A stretch of 64,000 nucleotides of DNA from Tritrichomonas musculus (Eukaryota > Parabasalia > Tritrichomonadida > Tritrichomonadidae). Made by a program: the position numbers and the translations under genes. Each line of letters begins with the position of its first letter. Within the stretch, counting starts at the first letter, position 1. The stretch spans positions 992,001-1,056,000 of the forward strand of contig JAPFFF010000039.1 in the NCBI GenBank assembly GCA_039105265.1, read 5' to 3'. Under the pieces are notes generated by a model, which worked only from the letters and a program-made list of their open reading frames with translations, did no database searches and had not been told where the DNA came from. This document shows, piece by piece, positions 9,201 to 17,833 of the stretch.

Positions 9201-11066
9201 ATGTCTTTAATAAAAGCATGCAAGAAAGGTTCTGCTTCAGCAGTTGAAACAGAAGCAAAAAAAGATAAGGTAGATCTCGAATCAGCATATACTGATGAAA
9301 AAGGTCATGAAATATGCCCATTAACATGGTGTTGCTTAAATCAATATTTATCGTTGGTCGAGTTGCTTGTCAAAAAAGGAGCGAATCCAAATCGAGAATT
9401 TATCAACGAAAAAAATGAAAAGATTTCAGTAATTAATTGGGCATGTCAGCAAGATAATGGTTCTTTGGTTGAAGTTTTATTACAAAATGGGGCCACAGCT
9501 AGTTGCCAAACCTTTGATATTGCTCAAAAAAAGAAAGCTTACAGAACGTTAAATGCTCTTGCACCACAACTTCGATCAGCAATTATTCAATTATATCATT
9601 CAAAAACTTTTCAAGCCTACGATTCTAAAATGATAGATTTTACTGATGGAAATATTTATTCATTTGCATTCGACACAGGAAAAGCGAATTTTATAGCAGT
9701 TAGACGACGTAACAAAGCGGTTATAATCGATGCTGGCGATTTAACAAGTGAACTTATGCCAAATTTCAATGTTACTAATGAAAAGTATGAAGAAGGTAAA
9801 GCCGCTTGCGATACGCTAACTCAAAAAATTGAAGAATTCAAGAAAAATCCCGGAAAAGTTAAAAAATTGTTCACAACGAATTCTCGTGCTGATCCACCAG
9901 ATTCATATAAAAGGTTAACAAATCTAATTCGAGAATGTTTCAAAGATGATGTTGAAAAAATTGTTTCAATTCGCGACAAGACAATAAATGACGAAGCAGA
10001 AATTTCGGAAACGATCAAATATTACAGAGACAAATTCGACGCCAACACGAAAGTGAAAAGTAATCATGTTCTTCGACTTCTTTTCCGTGACGATGTAGTT
10101 GTTGAAGCAGTTTTCATTACTCATCCGCATACTGATCATTATTCTCTTTTATACGACCTCCATAAGGAATTTAAGACTTGTTTTGGAAGCACAAAATATT
10201 ACTTATCAGGTGTTAAAGAAGACTGGACCGGAGATGTTCCTAATAGGCTCTTTAAAGAGATCGGCCAAATAAACATTGAATTTATAGGACATGAATATCC
10301 CTCTCGTGACTTCACTTTTCTCGACGATATTCGTTTTAAATTATGGGGACAGACTAAGCCAGAAGATTTAAATGATAAGAACCAGCTAAGTTTGATTATT
10401 TCCATGTATTTCAAGAATGTAAAAGTTCTCTTTACTGGCGATGCAGAAGGGAATGTTTTAAAACGACTCAGTATCGACAAGCCGACTGTTGATGAGTCCA
10501 TTAAAGTAAAGAGGGATGAATTTAATAAGCTTGTAGATGATGTTGCTGATATTATTAAAAAAGGAAGAAGTCAACGAAGGAAAGAAAACATAAGATCTGA
10601 TATTTACTCAAAATTGGACAACTTTTTGAAAGGAGTGAACGATCAAAAAGCTCAGAAAAAATATCATGAATATATTGATTCTATGTTCGATATAGAGAAT
10701 TCTTTCGTTGTTTACGAGCCTCATCATGGATCAATGACTGAGGATTCACATGAGATATATAATTATTTGTTCGCACAAGATCAGAAGCAACTATTTATAA
10801 TATCAAGTTTCCCAGGTGCCAGAGATTTCCTCCCTAAAGAAGAATCTGTGTGCGTAAATAGAGAAAATAAGCATATTAAGACAAAAATACACCCAATTGT
10901 CTACGCAACTGAAGGTAATGTTCCATCAATGTCAATGACAACTGATCCTGTTTTTATAACTGGCTCTGCGCCCGATGATCTGTATTTACTGAAGATTGAA
11001 GAAGATAAGGTCAATTTGTTAAATTTGGATAATGAAACACCAGAGTGGGAAACTTTTAATCAATGA
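9201..11066 (+). CDS. ankyrin + ComEC/Rec2-like metallo-beta-lactamase-fold protein
   Basis: A 621-residue protein. Residues 1-110 show about three ankyrin repeats (PLTWCCLNQYLSLVELLVKKGANPN and VINWACQQDNGSLVEVLLQNGA are typical). From about 150 onward it is a metallo-beta-lactamase fold: VIIDAGD near 175, the metal motif FITHPHTDHYS near 302 (HxHxDH), LFTGDAEGN near 412 and YEPHHGS near 505. The final PHHGS with GDAE matches the ComEC/Rec2-type branch, which in bacteria includes the soluble domain of DNA-uptake proteins and free-standing hydrolases. No membrane span or signal peptide, so a soluble metal-dependent hydrolase is expected; nuclease or phosphodiesterase activity is possible but unproven. 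An insertion rich in lysine (about 195-290) and another (about 425-490) enlarge the fold. The bacterial-like catalytic domain suggests acquisition by transfer. Confidence 0.82.
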   Translation: MSLIKACKKGSASAVETEAKKDKVDLESAYTDEKGHEICPLTWCCLNQYLSLVELLVKKGANPNREFINEKNEKISVINWACQQDNGSLVEVLLQNGATASCQTFDIAQKKKAYRTLNALAPQLRSAIIQLYHSKTFQAYDSKMIDFTDGNIYSFAFDTGKANFIAVRRRNKAVIIDAGDLTSELMPNFNVTNEKYEEGKAACDTLTQKIEEFKKNPGKVKKLFTTNSRADPPDSYKRLTNLIRECFKDDVEKIVSIRDKTINDEAEISETIKYYRDKFDANTKVKSNHVLRLLFRDDVVVEAVFITHPHTDHYSLLYDLHKEFKTCFGSTKYYLSGVKEDWTGDVPNRLFKEIGQINIEFIGHEYPSRDFTFLDDIRFKLWGQTKPEDLNDKNQLSLIISMYFKNVKVLFTGDAEGNVLKRLSIDKPTVDESIKVKRDEFNKLVDDVADIIKKGRSQRRKENIRSDIYSKLDNFLKGVNDQKAQKKYHEYIDSMFDIENSFVVYEPHHGSMTEDSHEIYNYLFAQDQKQLFIISSFPGARDFLPKEESVCVNRENKHIKTKIHPIVYATEGNVPSMSMTTDPVFITGSAPDDLYLLKIEEDKVNLLNLDNETPEWETFNQ

Positions 11067-11291
11067 AAAATTTACATGATAGGCCAAATATGAACAGAAT
11101 TGATGTTCTCCTGTTTTCGCTCATTAATATAAAAGGATTTAGTGTTAAAATACACTTTAAAATGTTTAAAAAACTTAACTATATGGAACGGCCTCTCAAT
11201 CATTTGTAAAGATTTGTAACATGTTTATAGTATTGTAATTTAGGTGAAAATGTTATCAATTAAAATACTTTTTTTAACAAATCTAATAATA

Positions 11292-12088
11292 GGGGGGTCA
11301 ACCGCCGAAAATGTGTCAAAAAATATATTTTTTAAAGATAATGATAAATAAATGATGGAAATATATTCCTTACTTTATATAGTTTATTTTAAAATATTTA
11401 TTATTAAATTTCATATATAGGTCCACAAAAGGCAACAACTTTTCGAAAATTAAAAAAAAAATTAACCATAATTCACCATTTTATAAAAAAGTGGCTTTTA
11501 TGATTATTTGAATCAAATTGATTAATATTTTAAGTTTTATTCAAGAAGGTTATTATGAAAATATTTATTTGCTTAGGTTATCAATTTAAAATTAATTTTT
11601 GAATCACAATTTAAATTATTTAAATATCATAATAATATAATCAATGATATATATTTCAATCTATCATAAAATTGATTTTTAATAGATTTTCTCTCTTATT
11701 TTTTAATATTTTTATTACATTTGCATCAATTTCACATAATCATTGAGAATATAACTATCATATAACATTTTATGTAATTAAAGAGCAGAATTATAAAATT
11801 ATCACATTTAAACCTGTTTTATAATCATTTCAATGGTAGAACAAAGTCTTTTATTAATTATCTTAATGATTTTACTGAAAATTTTTAAGAAATAACTCAA
11901 TTTTCAAATCACAAGTCATTACAACTTTAATGCTTTGCCTTTTTTGGCCCTATAGATAAAATTAGGAAAAAATATTTTTAATAAATAGTATATTCAATGA
12001 ACTATATAGTTCTATAATTATTATATAAAAATTCTCAGATTTTAAGTTTGCTTTAAAATTTTGACAAAAATTTTACGGTTGACCCCCC
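11292..12088. mobile_element. putative TA-flanked MITE with GGGGGGTCAACCG ends
   Basis: GGGGGGTCAACCG at 11292-11304 is exactly repeated in inverse at 12076-12088. TA dinucleotides abut both ends (11290-11291 and 12089-12090), as expected for Tc1/mariner-type insertion. The 797-bp interior is AT-rich without a coding frame, so it would be non-autonomous. Imperfect similarity continues inward (GTGTCAAAAA versus TTTTTGACAAAA). Superfamily assignment is inference from TA and TIR only. Confidence 0.6.
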
Positions 12089-12369
12089 TATATCTAATAT
12101 TTTAAATAGTTTTAATGCCAAGTAAAGATATGAAATCTACTTTGTGCTTTTTGATCATATATGAGGATTTTGAAAAAATCTAAATTTTTATAAAACAAAT
12201 TCAACTCTATTTTTACCTTCCTCTCTTCTTTTAGTAAAGTATTCTAGTATATAGTCTAACATCATACATTGAATATTTCTAATATAATTTTCAAAAATGA
12301 GATTATTATTTGATTTATAATTATTCTTTAAAATGTTTAATTTAGATAATCAAATGGCTTAATGGGATT

Positions 12370-12610
12370 GGATCAACTAAAGTATAGTTAGTCTTTTCTG
12401 AAGAACCTTCAAAAAGTGGAAATCATTCAGAAAAAATAATCTAAATATAATAATTGAAAAAACAAATCTTTTTTATTTTTACATTATTTTTACCGAGACT
12501 ACATACCACCTAGCGAGCGTCGAGCGAGGCTGAGCGAAGCGAAGCCGAGTCGAGACCCCGCGGCGGGCGGTAAGAATCGGTAAAAATTTTGTAACATAAA
12601 AAGATTATTT
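12370..12610 (+). repeat. foldback repeat copy A (left outer arm plus GC-rich hairpin core)
   Basis: The core 12465-12606 runs from AATCTTTT through TTTTTACCGAGACTACATAC, a GC-rich centre with TACC(G/A)CC...GGCGGTA stem ends, to TCGGTAAAAATTTTGTAAC and AAAAAGATT. The core recurs at 42195-42330, 43215-43342 (inverted) and 56767-56907. The left arm 12370-12464 (GGATCAACT...AAAAAATAATC) is homologous, inverted, to the right arm of copy D at 56908-56997. Here the right arm is lost and the core abuts a decayed gene, whose open frame runs into the core. Confidence 0.8.
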
Positions 12611-12797
12611 TGCTAGCATTTGGATTACGACGAAACAGAGTGTTAAGTGTCTTGTAATCTTGTCTAGTTGTTAACTCGGTGATAGCTCGTTTAAGTACTA
12701 CTAAGTCATCTGTAGTATATAACTCTTCGAGAGTTGGTTGTGATGTATTCTTGTTCTTACTCATTTCGATGGAATTAAACTTACACAGATAACGCAT
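12611..12797 (-). pseudogene. small protein truncated by foldback A, shares a motif with the neighbouring helicase tail
   Basis: The minus-strand frame starts at ATG 12797 (a second ATG at about 12764 begins MSKNKNTSQP) and reads LEELYTTDDLVVLKRAITEL then TLNTLFRRNPNAS before running into foldback repeat A at about 12610; the remaining codons to 12510 are repeat-derived. The stretch LKRAI...YKTLNTLFRRNPN closely matches a decayed stretch downstream of the helicase at about 13300-13400 (YKTVNTLLRRNPN), so both belong to one family of unknown function. The 3' end has been replaced by the repeat. Confidence 0.5.
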
Positions 12798-13036
12798 AAA
12801 TGTTAACTTCGATACTATAATTAGCTAGCTGTGTTGGTATAGTTGTTGGATAATGAAGTGCATCTCCGGACTTCGGTTGCAGGTGCAAGTTCGATTCGCT
12901 GCTATACCGATTTTCTGTGTAAATTTACATCATATTTGTGATAGAACCCATAGCGAATTAACACCTATGTTGGTAAACTATTACTTGAGGTATAGATAAC
13001 ACAGATGCATTTGTCGACAAAAGTAATCCTCGTAAT

Positions 13037-13168
13037 GAACGTGTTAAATCACGTTCACCAACTATAGTAGATGCATATTGTTTCTCTTTATAAGGGATTG
13101 GATGTGCGATCCCGGGTTAGTATGTTCATCTCTTATATCGAATGCATGGCGCATCTACTATAGTTGGT
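13037..13168. repeat. hairpin plus 18-bp inverted repeat around 76-bp spacer
   Basis: GAACGTG/CACGTTC (13037-13056) forms a perfect 7-bp hairpin. Immediately next to it ACCAACTATAGTAGATGC (13057-13074) is exactly inverted at 13151-13168. The enclosed sequence contains GATCCCGGG-like GC-rich bases. It lies between two decayed coding pieces of the mobile island. Origin-like or recombination-site roles are possible but unsupported. Confidence 0.6.
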
Positions 13169-13208
13169 TTTTGTTCGACCACGATCATCTTTTTGGTCTC
13201 ATCATGTC

Positions 13209-13478
13209 TTAGTCTTTACGTCGAGGTCTGGTCTCGAATTTCATTACCCCTTTTCGCTTAGTAAAGTGTTTCTCATCACATGGGATCTCTTCATTAAGTT
13301 CACGAGTATCAAATTTCCACGTGTTAGGATTACGACGTAATAGTGTGTTAACTGTCTTATAGTCATACAATTTCATGCTCTATCATGCAGTTCGTTTAAG
13401 TATCTCTCATATCTGTTGTTCGGTTTCGAGTACTTTCTCTTGTTCAAATGCTTTCCATATCGAACATATACATATACA
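13209..13478 (-). pseudogene. 3' part of the split helicase gene region
   Basis: Downstream of the inserted element the minus strand continues the helicase frame (VYVYVRYGKHLNK...) and then, in another frame, an E/Q/K-rich stretch with three stops leading into YKTVNTLLRRNPNTWKFD and ending at a TAA at 13209-13211. Joining across one copy of the TATAC duplication keeps the reading frame open, which shows that the element entered a coding region. The tail shares the NTLxRRNPN motif with the fragment at 12611-12797. Confidence 0.6.
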
Positions 13479-13558
13479 GTAGTATATACGAGTCGGTTTC
13501 CGCGGGGCACAGGCTGCCCACGCGTCAACACGAACTCGTCATAAAAGAAAAGAAAAAG

Positions 13559-13592
<34 letters not shown>

Positions 13593-13784
13593 GAAAAGAA
13601 AAGAAAAAAATATTCTTGTTCTCACTACTGCTCCCCATCAATGAAACGGCACAGGGGCCCCACCCCTAATTCCCACCCACCCACCTCAACGCCTACCATC
13701 AATGAAACGGCACAGGTACCCCACCCCCACAACCGCCCATCTATGAAACGGCACAGGTACCTGCCCCGAGAATCTCGTACCTAT
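13479..13784 (+). repeat. left terminal inverted repeat of the 1.9-kb element
   Basis: From the outside in: AGTAGTATATACGAG, a GC-rich stretch (CCGCGGGGCACAGGCTGCCC), a ~75-bp AAAAG polypurine tract, then three direct repeats of CCATC(A/T)ATGAAACGGCACAGG separated by C-rich spacers, ending near ACCTAT at 13784. The two TIR copies differ mainly by one AAAAG unit. Confidence 0.85.
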
Positions 13785-13790
13785 CCCTAC

Positions 13791-14663
13791 TCATGGTTTT
13801 GAATAAACTTCAAGATATGCTTCACGATGATATATTGTTGAATCAAATGAATCCTGTAGTTCATCTGGAACTTTACAATAATCGCCTGAATCTTGAGTTA
13901 AAGGTTCTGTATTTCCATTTAATTCATCAAGATAATATATACATTTATCATTCTCTTTATCCCATTTGAACCTAACATAGTGTACGACTTCATTGAAATC
14001 TTCAAATACTCCAACATATTCTGTATCATCATTAATAATAGCAAAATTAAAATCAAAATACAATTCTCCTTGTTGTCTTTCCTTAATAGTGTAATAATCA
14101 TCTTCACCAACTTCACGATATGTAAACCCTTGATAGAAATCAGGCAAAGTTGGTGTTGGTGGTCCATGTGGTTCAAGCGCATAAATTCTAGCTTCCATTG
14201 CTGCTATAGTATCTTTTAATGCGATATTTTCACCCTCTAATGTCTCTATCCTACGTATCAGTACTTCTAGACCTTCATTAGCTTCATCCACAGTAGGGTA
14301 GTTATCAAACTCAGCCTCTAGCTCATTGACCTTCTCAGCTAACAACTTGAAACAAGGCTTGAGTGAGTCCCTAAACATATTACTAATATCCATAGCACCA
14401 CTTAATGTCAAGGTTCCAGTATCATGGTTATCATTCTCATCAGTAAAAGGTAGTTCATCAAGTTGCTTATACTCTTCCTCACACCAGGTAATTATAGGTG
14501 TTATATCTTTGGTTATGCTTCTTGCTGTAGTACCTGACATGAAGTTAATGCTATTTCTAACCAAATCACTCATACCTTTGGTTGACTTACGCGAGAATAA
14601 CCTTTTAAGGAATCCTCCACCTTTTATGGTAGGAAAGCTTATACCATCTGGAAATAGCTGCAT
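13791..14663 (-). CDS. coiled-coil protein of the 1.9-kb element (virion-like, unknown)
   Basis: A 290-residue protein starting at ATG 14663. A glycine-rich N-terminus (PTIKGGGFLKRLFSRK) is followed by helical sequence, a predicted coiled coil (VNELEAEFDNYPTVDEANEG to IETLEGENIALKDTIAAMEA, about residues 105-165), a proline hinge (PHGPPTPTLPD) and an acidic C-terminal region rich in Tyr, Phe and Asp. The order resembles virion fibre or minor structural proteins of DNA viruses and Polintons, but I recognise no specific family. The 12 codons just upstream are open in the same frame (IFGTAGSIGSIG) and are separated from the HNH frame by one TAG, so a longer or readthrough product is possible. 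Confidence 0.7.
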   Translation of the reverse strand: MQLFPDGISFPTIKGGGFLKRLFSRKSTKGMSDLVRNSINFMSGTTARSITKDITPIITWCEEEYKQLDELPFTDENDNHDTGTLTLSGAMDISNMFRDSLKPCFKLLAEKVNELEAEFDNYPTVDEANEGLEVLIRRIETLEGENIALKDTIAAMEARIYALEPHGPPTPTLPDFYQGFTYREVGEDDYYTIKERQQGELYFDFNFAIINDDTEYVGVFEDFNEVVHYVRFKWDKENDKCIYYLDELNGNTEPLTQDSGDYCKVPDELQDSFDSTIYHREAYLEVYSKP

Positions 14664-14699
14664 ACCAATAGAACCTATTGACCCAGCTGTACCAAATAT

Positions 14700-15035
14700 C
14701 TAATCTGCCCTCGCATTTATAATTTTGGGCATATCCCTGTTATAGTTACTATCAGTTGGGGTTATCCATCTTAAGTTGCTTAGATGGTAGTCAGCCCTAT
14801 TCCTATTGATATGGTCTACCTCTATTTTATGTTGTGGGTCATCATTAGGTATGAACTGTCTTGCTATAAGTACATGTTTCAAGTAGTAGTCGCCATTTAG
14901 ACATACTCGTATATACCCCTTTATATGTTTTGCATCTTTGCATATAAAATGATTACTCTTACGTCTTATAGTAAAGGGGTACCTATTCAGGATCTCATAG
15001 TCGTTAGTAAAGCCTTTGAGTGGCACAAATGACAT
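14700..15035 (-). CDS. HNH homing-type endonuclease
   Basis: A 111-residue protein. The N-terminus (FTNDYEILNRYPFTIRRK) resembles NUMOD4-like leaders of phage and viral HNH enzymes. The core KHVLIARQFIPND, then KIEVDHINRNRADYHLSNLRW carries the HNH_3-type pattern: VDHINxNxxDNxxxNLRW with the DH pair and the second Asn/His positions kept. Such enzymes make nicks or double-strand breaks and drive the spread of selfish elements. It is the only recognisable nuclease in the 1.9-kb TIR element and so is the best candidate for its mobility function. Its stop (TAG, 14700-14702) is in frame with the coiled-coil gene that follows 37 bases later. Confidence 0.85.
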   Translation of the reverse strand: MSFVPLKGFTNDYEILNRYPFTIRRKSNHFICKDAKHIKGYIRVCLNGDYYLKHVLIARQFIPNDDPQHKIEVDHINRNRADYHLSNLRWITPTDSNYNRDMPKIINARAD

Positions 15036-15050
15036 TTACATATAGAAAGA

Positions 15051-15248
15051 AATAGGTACGAGATTCTCGGGGCAGGTACCTGTGCCGTTTCATAGATGGG
15101 CGGTTGTGGGGGTGGGGTACCTGTGCCGTTTCATTGATGGTAGGCGTTGAGGTGGGTGGGTGGGAATTAGGGGTGGGGCCCCTGTGCCGTTTCATTGATG
15201 GGGAGCAGTAGTGAGAACAAGAATATTTTTTTCTTTTCTTTTCTTTTC

Positions 15249-15282
<34 letters not shown>

Positions 15283-15363
15283 CTTTTTCTTTTCTTTTAT
15301 GACGAGTTCGTGTTGACGCGTGGGCAGCCTGTGCCCCGCGGAAACCGACTCGTATATACTACT
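15051..15363 (-). repeat. right terminal inverted repeat of the 1.9-kb element
   Basis: Inverted copy of 13479-13784, with the same polypurine tract, three GAAACGGCACAGG direct repeats and outer end CTACT at 15363. It carries one extra five-base unit in the polypurine tract. Confidence 0.85.
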
Positions 15364-16847
15364 TATACATCCGAGTTTCGATATCGGTTTCGACCTAGAA
15401 ACTGTTTAATACTGGATACAGTATCGATATATGTTTGGACGAATATAGATAGAATATTCTCTTTAATGGACTGTCCATTCTGGATAGATGAGGTAGATAT
15501 AATAACATCAACGTCTTCGTCTAACAAACCATCTTCATTCAACTTAACCTCTTTGTTATCACCTGTATTTAAAGCAACCTTGTATCTGTCTTTCATCAAC
15601 TCTTTCAATAACCTACACTCTTTCTTATCTTCTATCTTAATTAACACTTTATCGTAGTTCATTCACTTTGTATCGATTAAGATAACAATCTCAGCTCGTT
15701 GTTCATCAACATTCGATATCAATTTATAAACATATATGTTTCGATTGTATCTTTCATCAATGTGTAGATTAACGATTACGTAATCTCGAAAACAAGCAAA
15801 GTGTTTAATATCATCAGCAGTAGCACTTATTAATGCTACTTTATCGAACTCTTTGGTTATTTCAATCAATCCAATATGTTGTAGTAACATATGCGCTTCG
15901 TCAATCACTAGAAAGTAATCTAATCGTTGTTCGTTCCTATAGTATTCTTCGATTAAATCACCTAAACATTTAAAAGCTGTGTTGTAAGTTGTAATAATCA
16001 CATTAACTCCCTTATGTACAGCTTTATGGAATTCACTAAAAGCGTTATCATTAACTCATAATCGAATGGAATTAACAACCATATCACTCAACTTGGTATA
16101 GAACTCTGTGGCTATATTCACTGTCGGAACTATTACCATAAACCCCTCTGTTTTATGTGATGATATCCATTTACGAATCGCTGTCGATTTACCAGAACCG
16201 ATTGGAGCTTCACAGATGAACTTTTTGGTCCGGATTTGTTTAGTGATCTTCCATAAATCATACTTATCATGGTTTATGTAATAACAAGGAGAGTCATCAA
16301 AGTCGACATAACCGAGAAAGTTTCCATTCTCATCATAACGTTCTATAATATCATCAACACAAAGTTTATGTTCACCACTAGTTAGATGTTAAATCGTTGT
16401 TTCATCTTCTAATGGTTTGCCGTTATTATCGAAGTAACCTTCACACTGTATAGTGAATAATCGTTCAGGGATCTCATCAAACATCTGCCATTAAATATAT
16501 GACGGATCTTGGACTTCTTCTGGTGTTGGTATTGGTTCGATTTGTTGTTTCAATGGATCATCGTCATCACGGAAATTATTTATAGACATTATTTCTATAC
16601 CTTCATGTACGTGTTCGTATAACATAGTGTTCAGTGTCATTGGTTTCATTCGGATAAAATTTTCATTTAATTCACATATCAAACTTGTTGTTTATACATT
16701 TAGTCATTCATTATCTGCCACTATTAGTTCTACTTTATTGGACACAATCTCAATAATGTCATATATGAGTATTGCTATGGAAATGTTTGGAAACGGTATC
16801 ATATTAATATAGCCGATTTCGCCTATTATAATAGTTTATTTAGCCAT
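15364..16847 (-). pseudogene. DExH (SF2) helicase pseudogene, virus/mobile-element type
   Basis: One continuous minus-strand frame from ATG 16847 to the insertion point at 15364, about 494 codons without a frameshift but with in-frame stops at 16838, 16706, 16694, 16493, 16391, 16058 and 15665. Motifs in order: Walker A APIGSGKST (about 16180), a TTYNT segment, Walker B VIDEAHML (about 15890), motif III LISATAD (about 15825) and C-terminal IISTSSIQNGQS plus FLGRNRYRN (motif VI-like, about 15390). The pattern is an SF2 helicase and recalls herpesvirus origin-binding (UL9-like) helicases more than cellular RNA helicases; that finer call is tentative. The gene was then split by the 1.9-kb TIR element. 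Point stops without frameshifts suggest fairly recent decay. Confidence 0.75.
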
Positions 16848-17139
16848 TATTATAGGTTATCGTTATTAGAATTGTCATATATAGACATATATCTATAGTC
16901 TTGTGCCACAAGTAGCATTAAATCAAATACAAAAACAGCTGATTTTTGGGGGATTTCGTCAATTAAATTAGCTGTCACGCGACTGTGGCGGGTATATATA
17001 CCAATTTAGTCGAGGATTACAAAAATGTCAATTTTTGGCAGACTGAATGAATTAGAGTTAGGGAAGTGAGCGAAGCGAACGTGGCTGGAGGATACGTAGT
17101 ATCCGAAAACCTCCTTAGCATTACTACTCGGTATGTTGG
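16848..17139. other. spacer in the mobile island with GGATAC hairpin
   Basis: No gene supported. It contains GTGAGCGAAGCGAACGTGG (about 17066-17084), which resembles the GAGCGA(A/G)GCGAA words in the GC-rich foldback core. A hairpin at 17087-17114 has GGATAC/GTATCC inside GGAGG/CCTCC. It also contains a TATA-like GTATATATACC near 16991. Confidence 0.45.
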
Positions 17140-17570
17140 TTAAATATATCGTTTGTATACATTAATGTTGTGAGATTGCAATATACGTTTAATCTTAGCT
17201 GTATATTCTGCCAAATATTTCGATAAGTACTCTACCTTATTAGTATCTTTGTTAAATGGAACCATATAATATGGTATAATGTTATCACAGAGCCTCTCAC
17301 TTAATGCTTTAAGTGCGTTTCCATTTCTAACACCTTCTGCATACTTCGTAGTGCTTCCTGCATAGTCTATATCGGATATATTATTATAGTTAATTACTTT
17401 TGTAAGATTATACAACATAGTTTCTGGCTTAACGTCCTTGCGTTGTACATACTTTAAAGGAATTGTTGTGGAATATGGACTAATATCTATAAGAGCAATC
17501 TCTTGCTTTCTTCTTGTTGGTTTATTCTGTGTGATACTTCTTGCGTTGGGACTTTTGGAATCATTTCATT
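17140..17570 (-). pseudogene. unrecognised gene fragment of the mobile island
   Basis: An open minus-strand frame from just after a TGA near 17571 to the stop at 17140, with ATG at 17418. It includes RRKQEIALIDISPYSTTIPL and GSTTKYAEGVRNGNALKALS. The coding-like sequence extends ~50 codons upstream of the ATG without a start, so the 5' end is missing or altered. No family recognised. Base composition is richer in GC than the flanking genomic spacers, like the rest of this island. Confidence 0.45.
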
Positions 17571-17833
17571 TTCAGAAAAATCTTAAATGCGCAAATGCTC
17601 TTGTGTTAAATTAATGCAGTAGGAGAAATAAAAAAGTTAAATTAAAAATAGATTCGAGAGGACTTATGTTATATGATGTATAATGATGTTTACATAATAT
17701 GTTGTATGGTGATGCTTACATTATATGTATTTCTTTAACGAATTCATTTAGGTAATCGTTGGCATTCTTGTTCCATATGTTTGGTCCGTTAGCTTAATAA
17801 TACAAAAATAATAGACCTAGCACGCAGATGCTC

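Larger units (their letters stand above)
13479..15363. mobile_element. 1.9-kb TIR element encoding HNH nuclease and coiled-coil protein
   Basis: A complete element bounded by nearly identical inverted repeats of ~306 bp (13479-13784) and ~313 bp (15051-15363). Both termini begin AGTAGTATATACGAGTCGG, and the 5-bp sequence TATAC is duplicated on either side (13474-13478 and 15364-15368). Removal with one TATAC restores an open frame of the surrounding helicase pseudogene. The interior holds two minus-strand genes. No transposase, integrase or polymerase is visible, so mobility may depend on the HNH protein, on a helper, or on a larger viral or Polinton-like relative. AG at the terminus and long TIRs recall Polintons, but size and 5-bp duplication do not fit a normal one. 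Confidence 0.85.

Noticed and set aside
12836-12908. 73-nt tRNA-Arg-like sequence with GGTATAG/CTATACC acceptor and TTCGATT T-loop
   Set aside because: Length, acceptor and T-loop fit, but the T stem has only one pair, the D arm is wrong and neither possible anticodon arm (CCG or TCG) has a good stem. At most a decayed tRNA carried by the mobile island.
13448-15657. Open frames inside the TIRs of the 1.9-kb element (Lys/Arg- or Phe/Ser-rich)
   Set aside because: They read through the AAAAG polypurine tract and the direct repeats on either strand and show no protein-like composition.
15663-16838. All helicase stops look like C-to-T changes (Gln/Arg codons to stop), suggesting RIP- or deaminase-type mutation
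   Set aside because: Every stop codon is one C-to-T step from CAA, CAG or CGA, so the observation is true by construction. Only homologue alignment could show it.
17023-17070. Short plus-strand frame MSIFGRLNELELGK near a TATA-like sequence
   Set aside because: Only 14 codons before a stop; cannot be told from chance.
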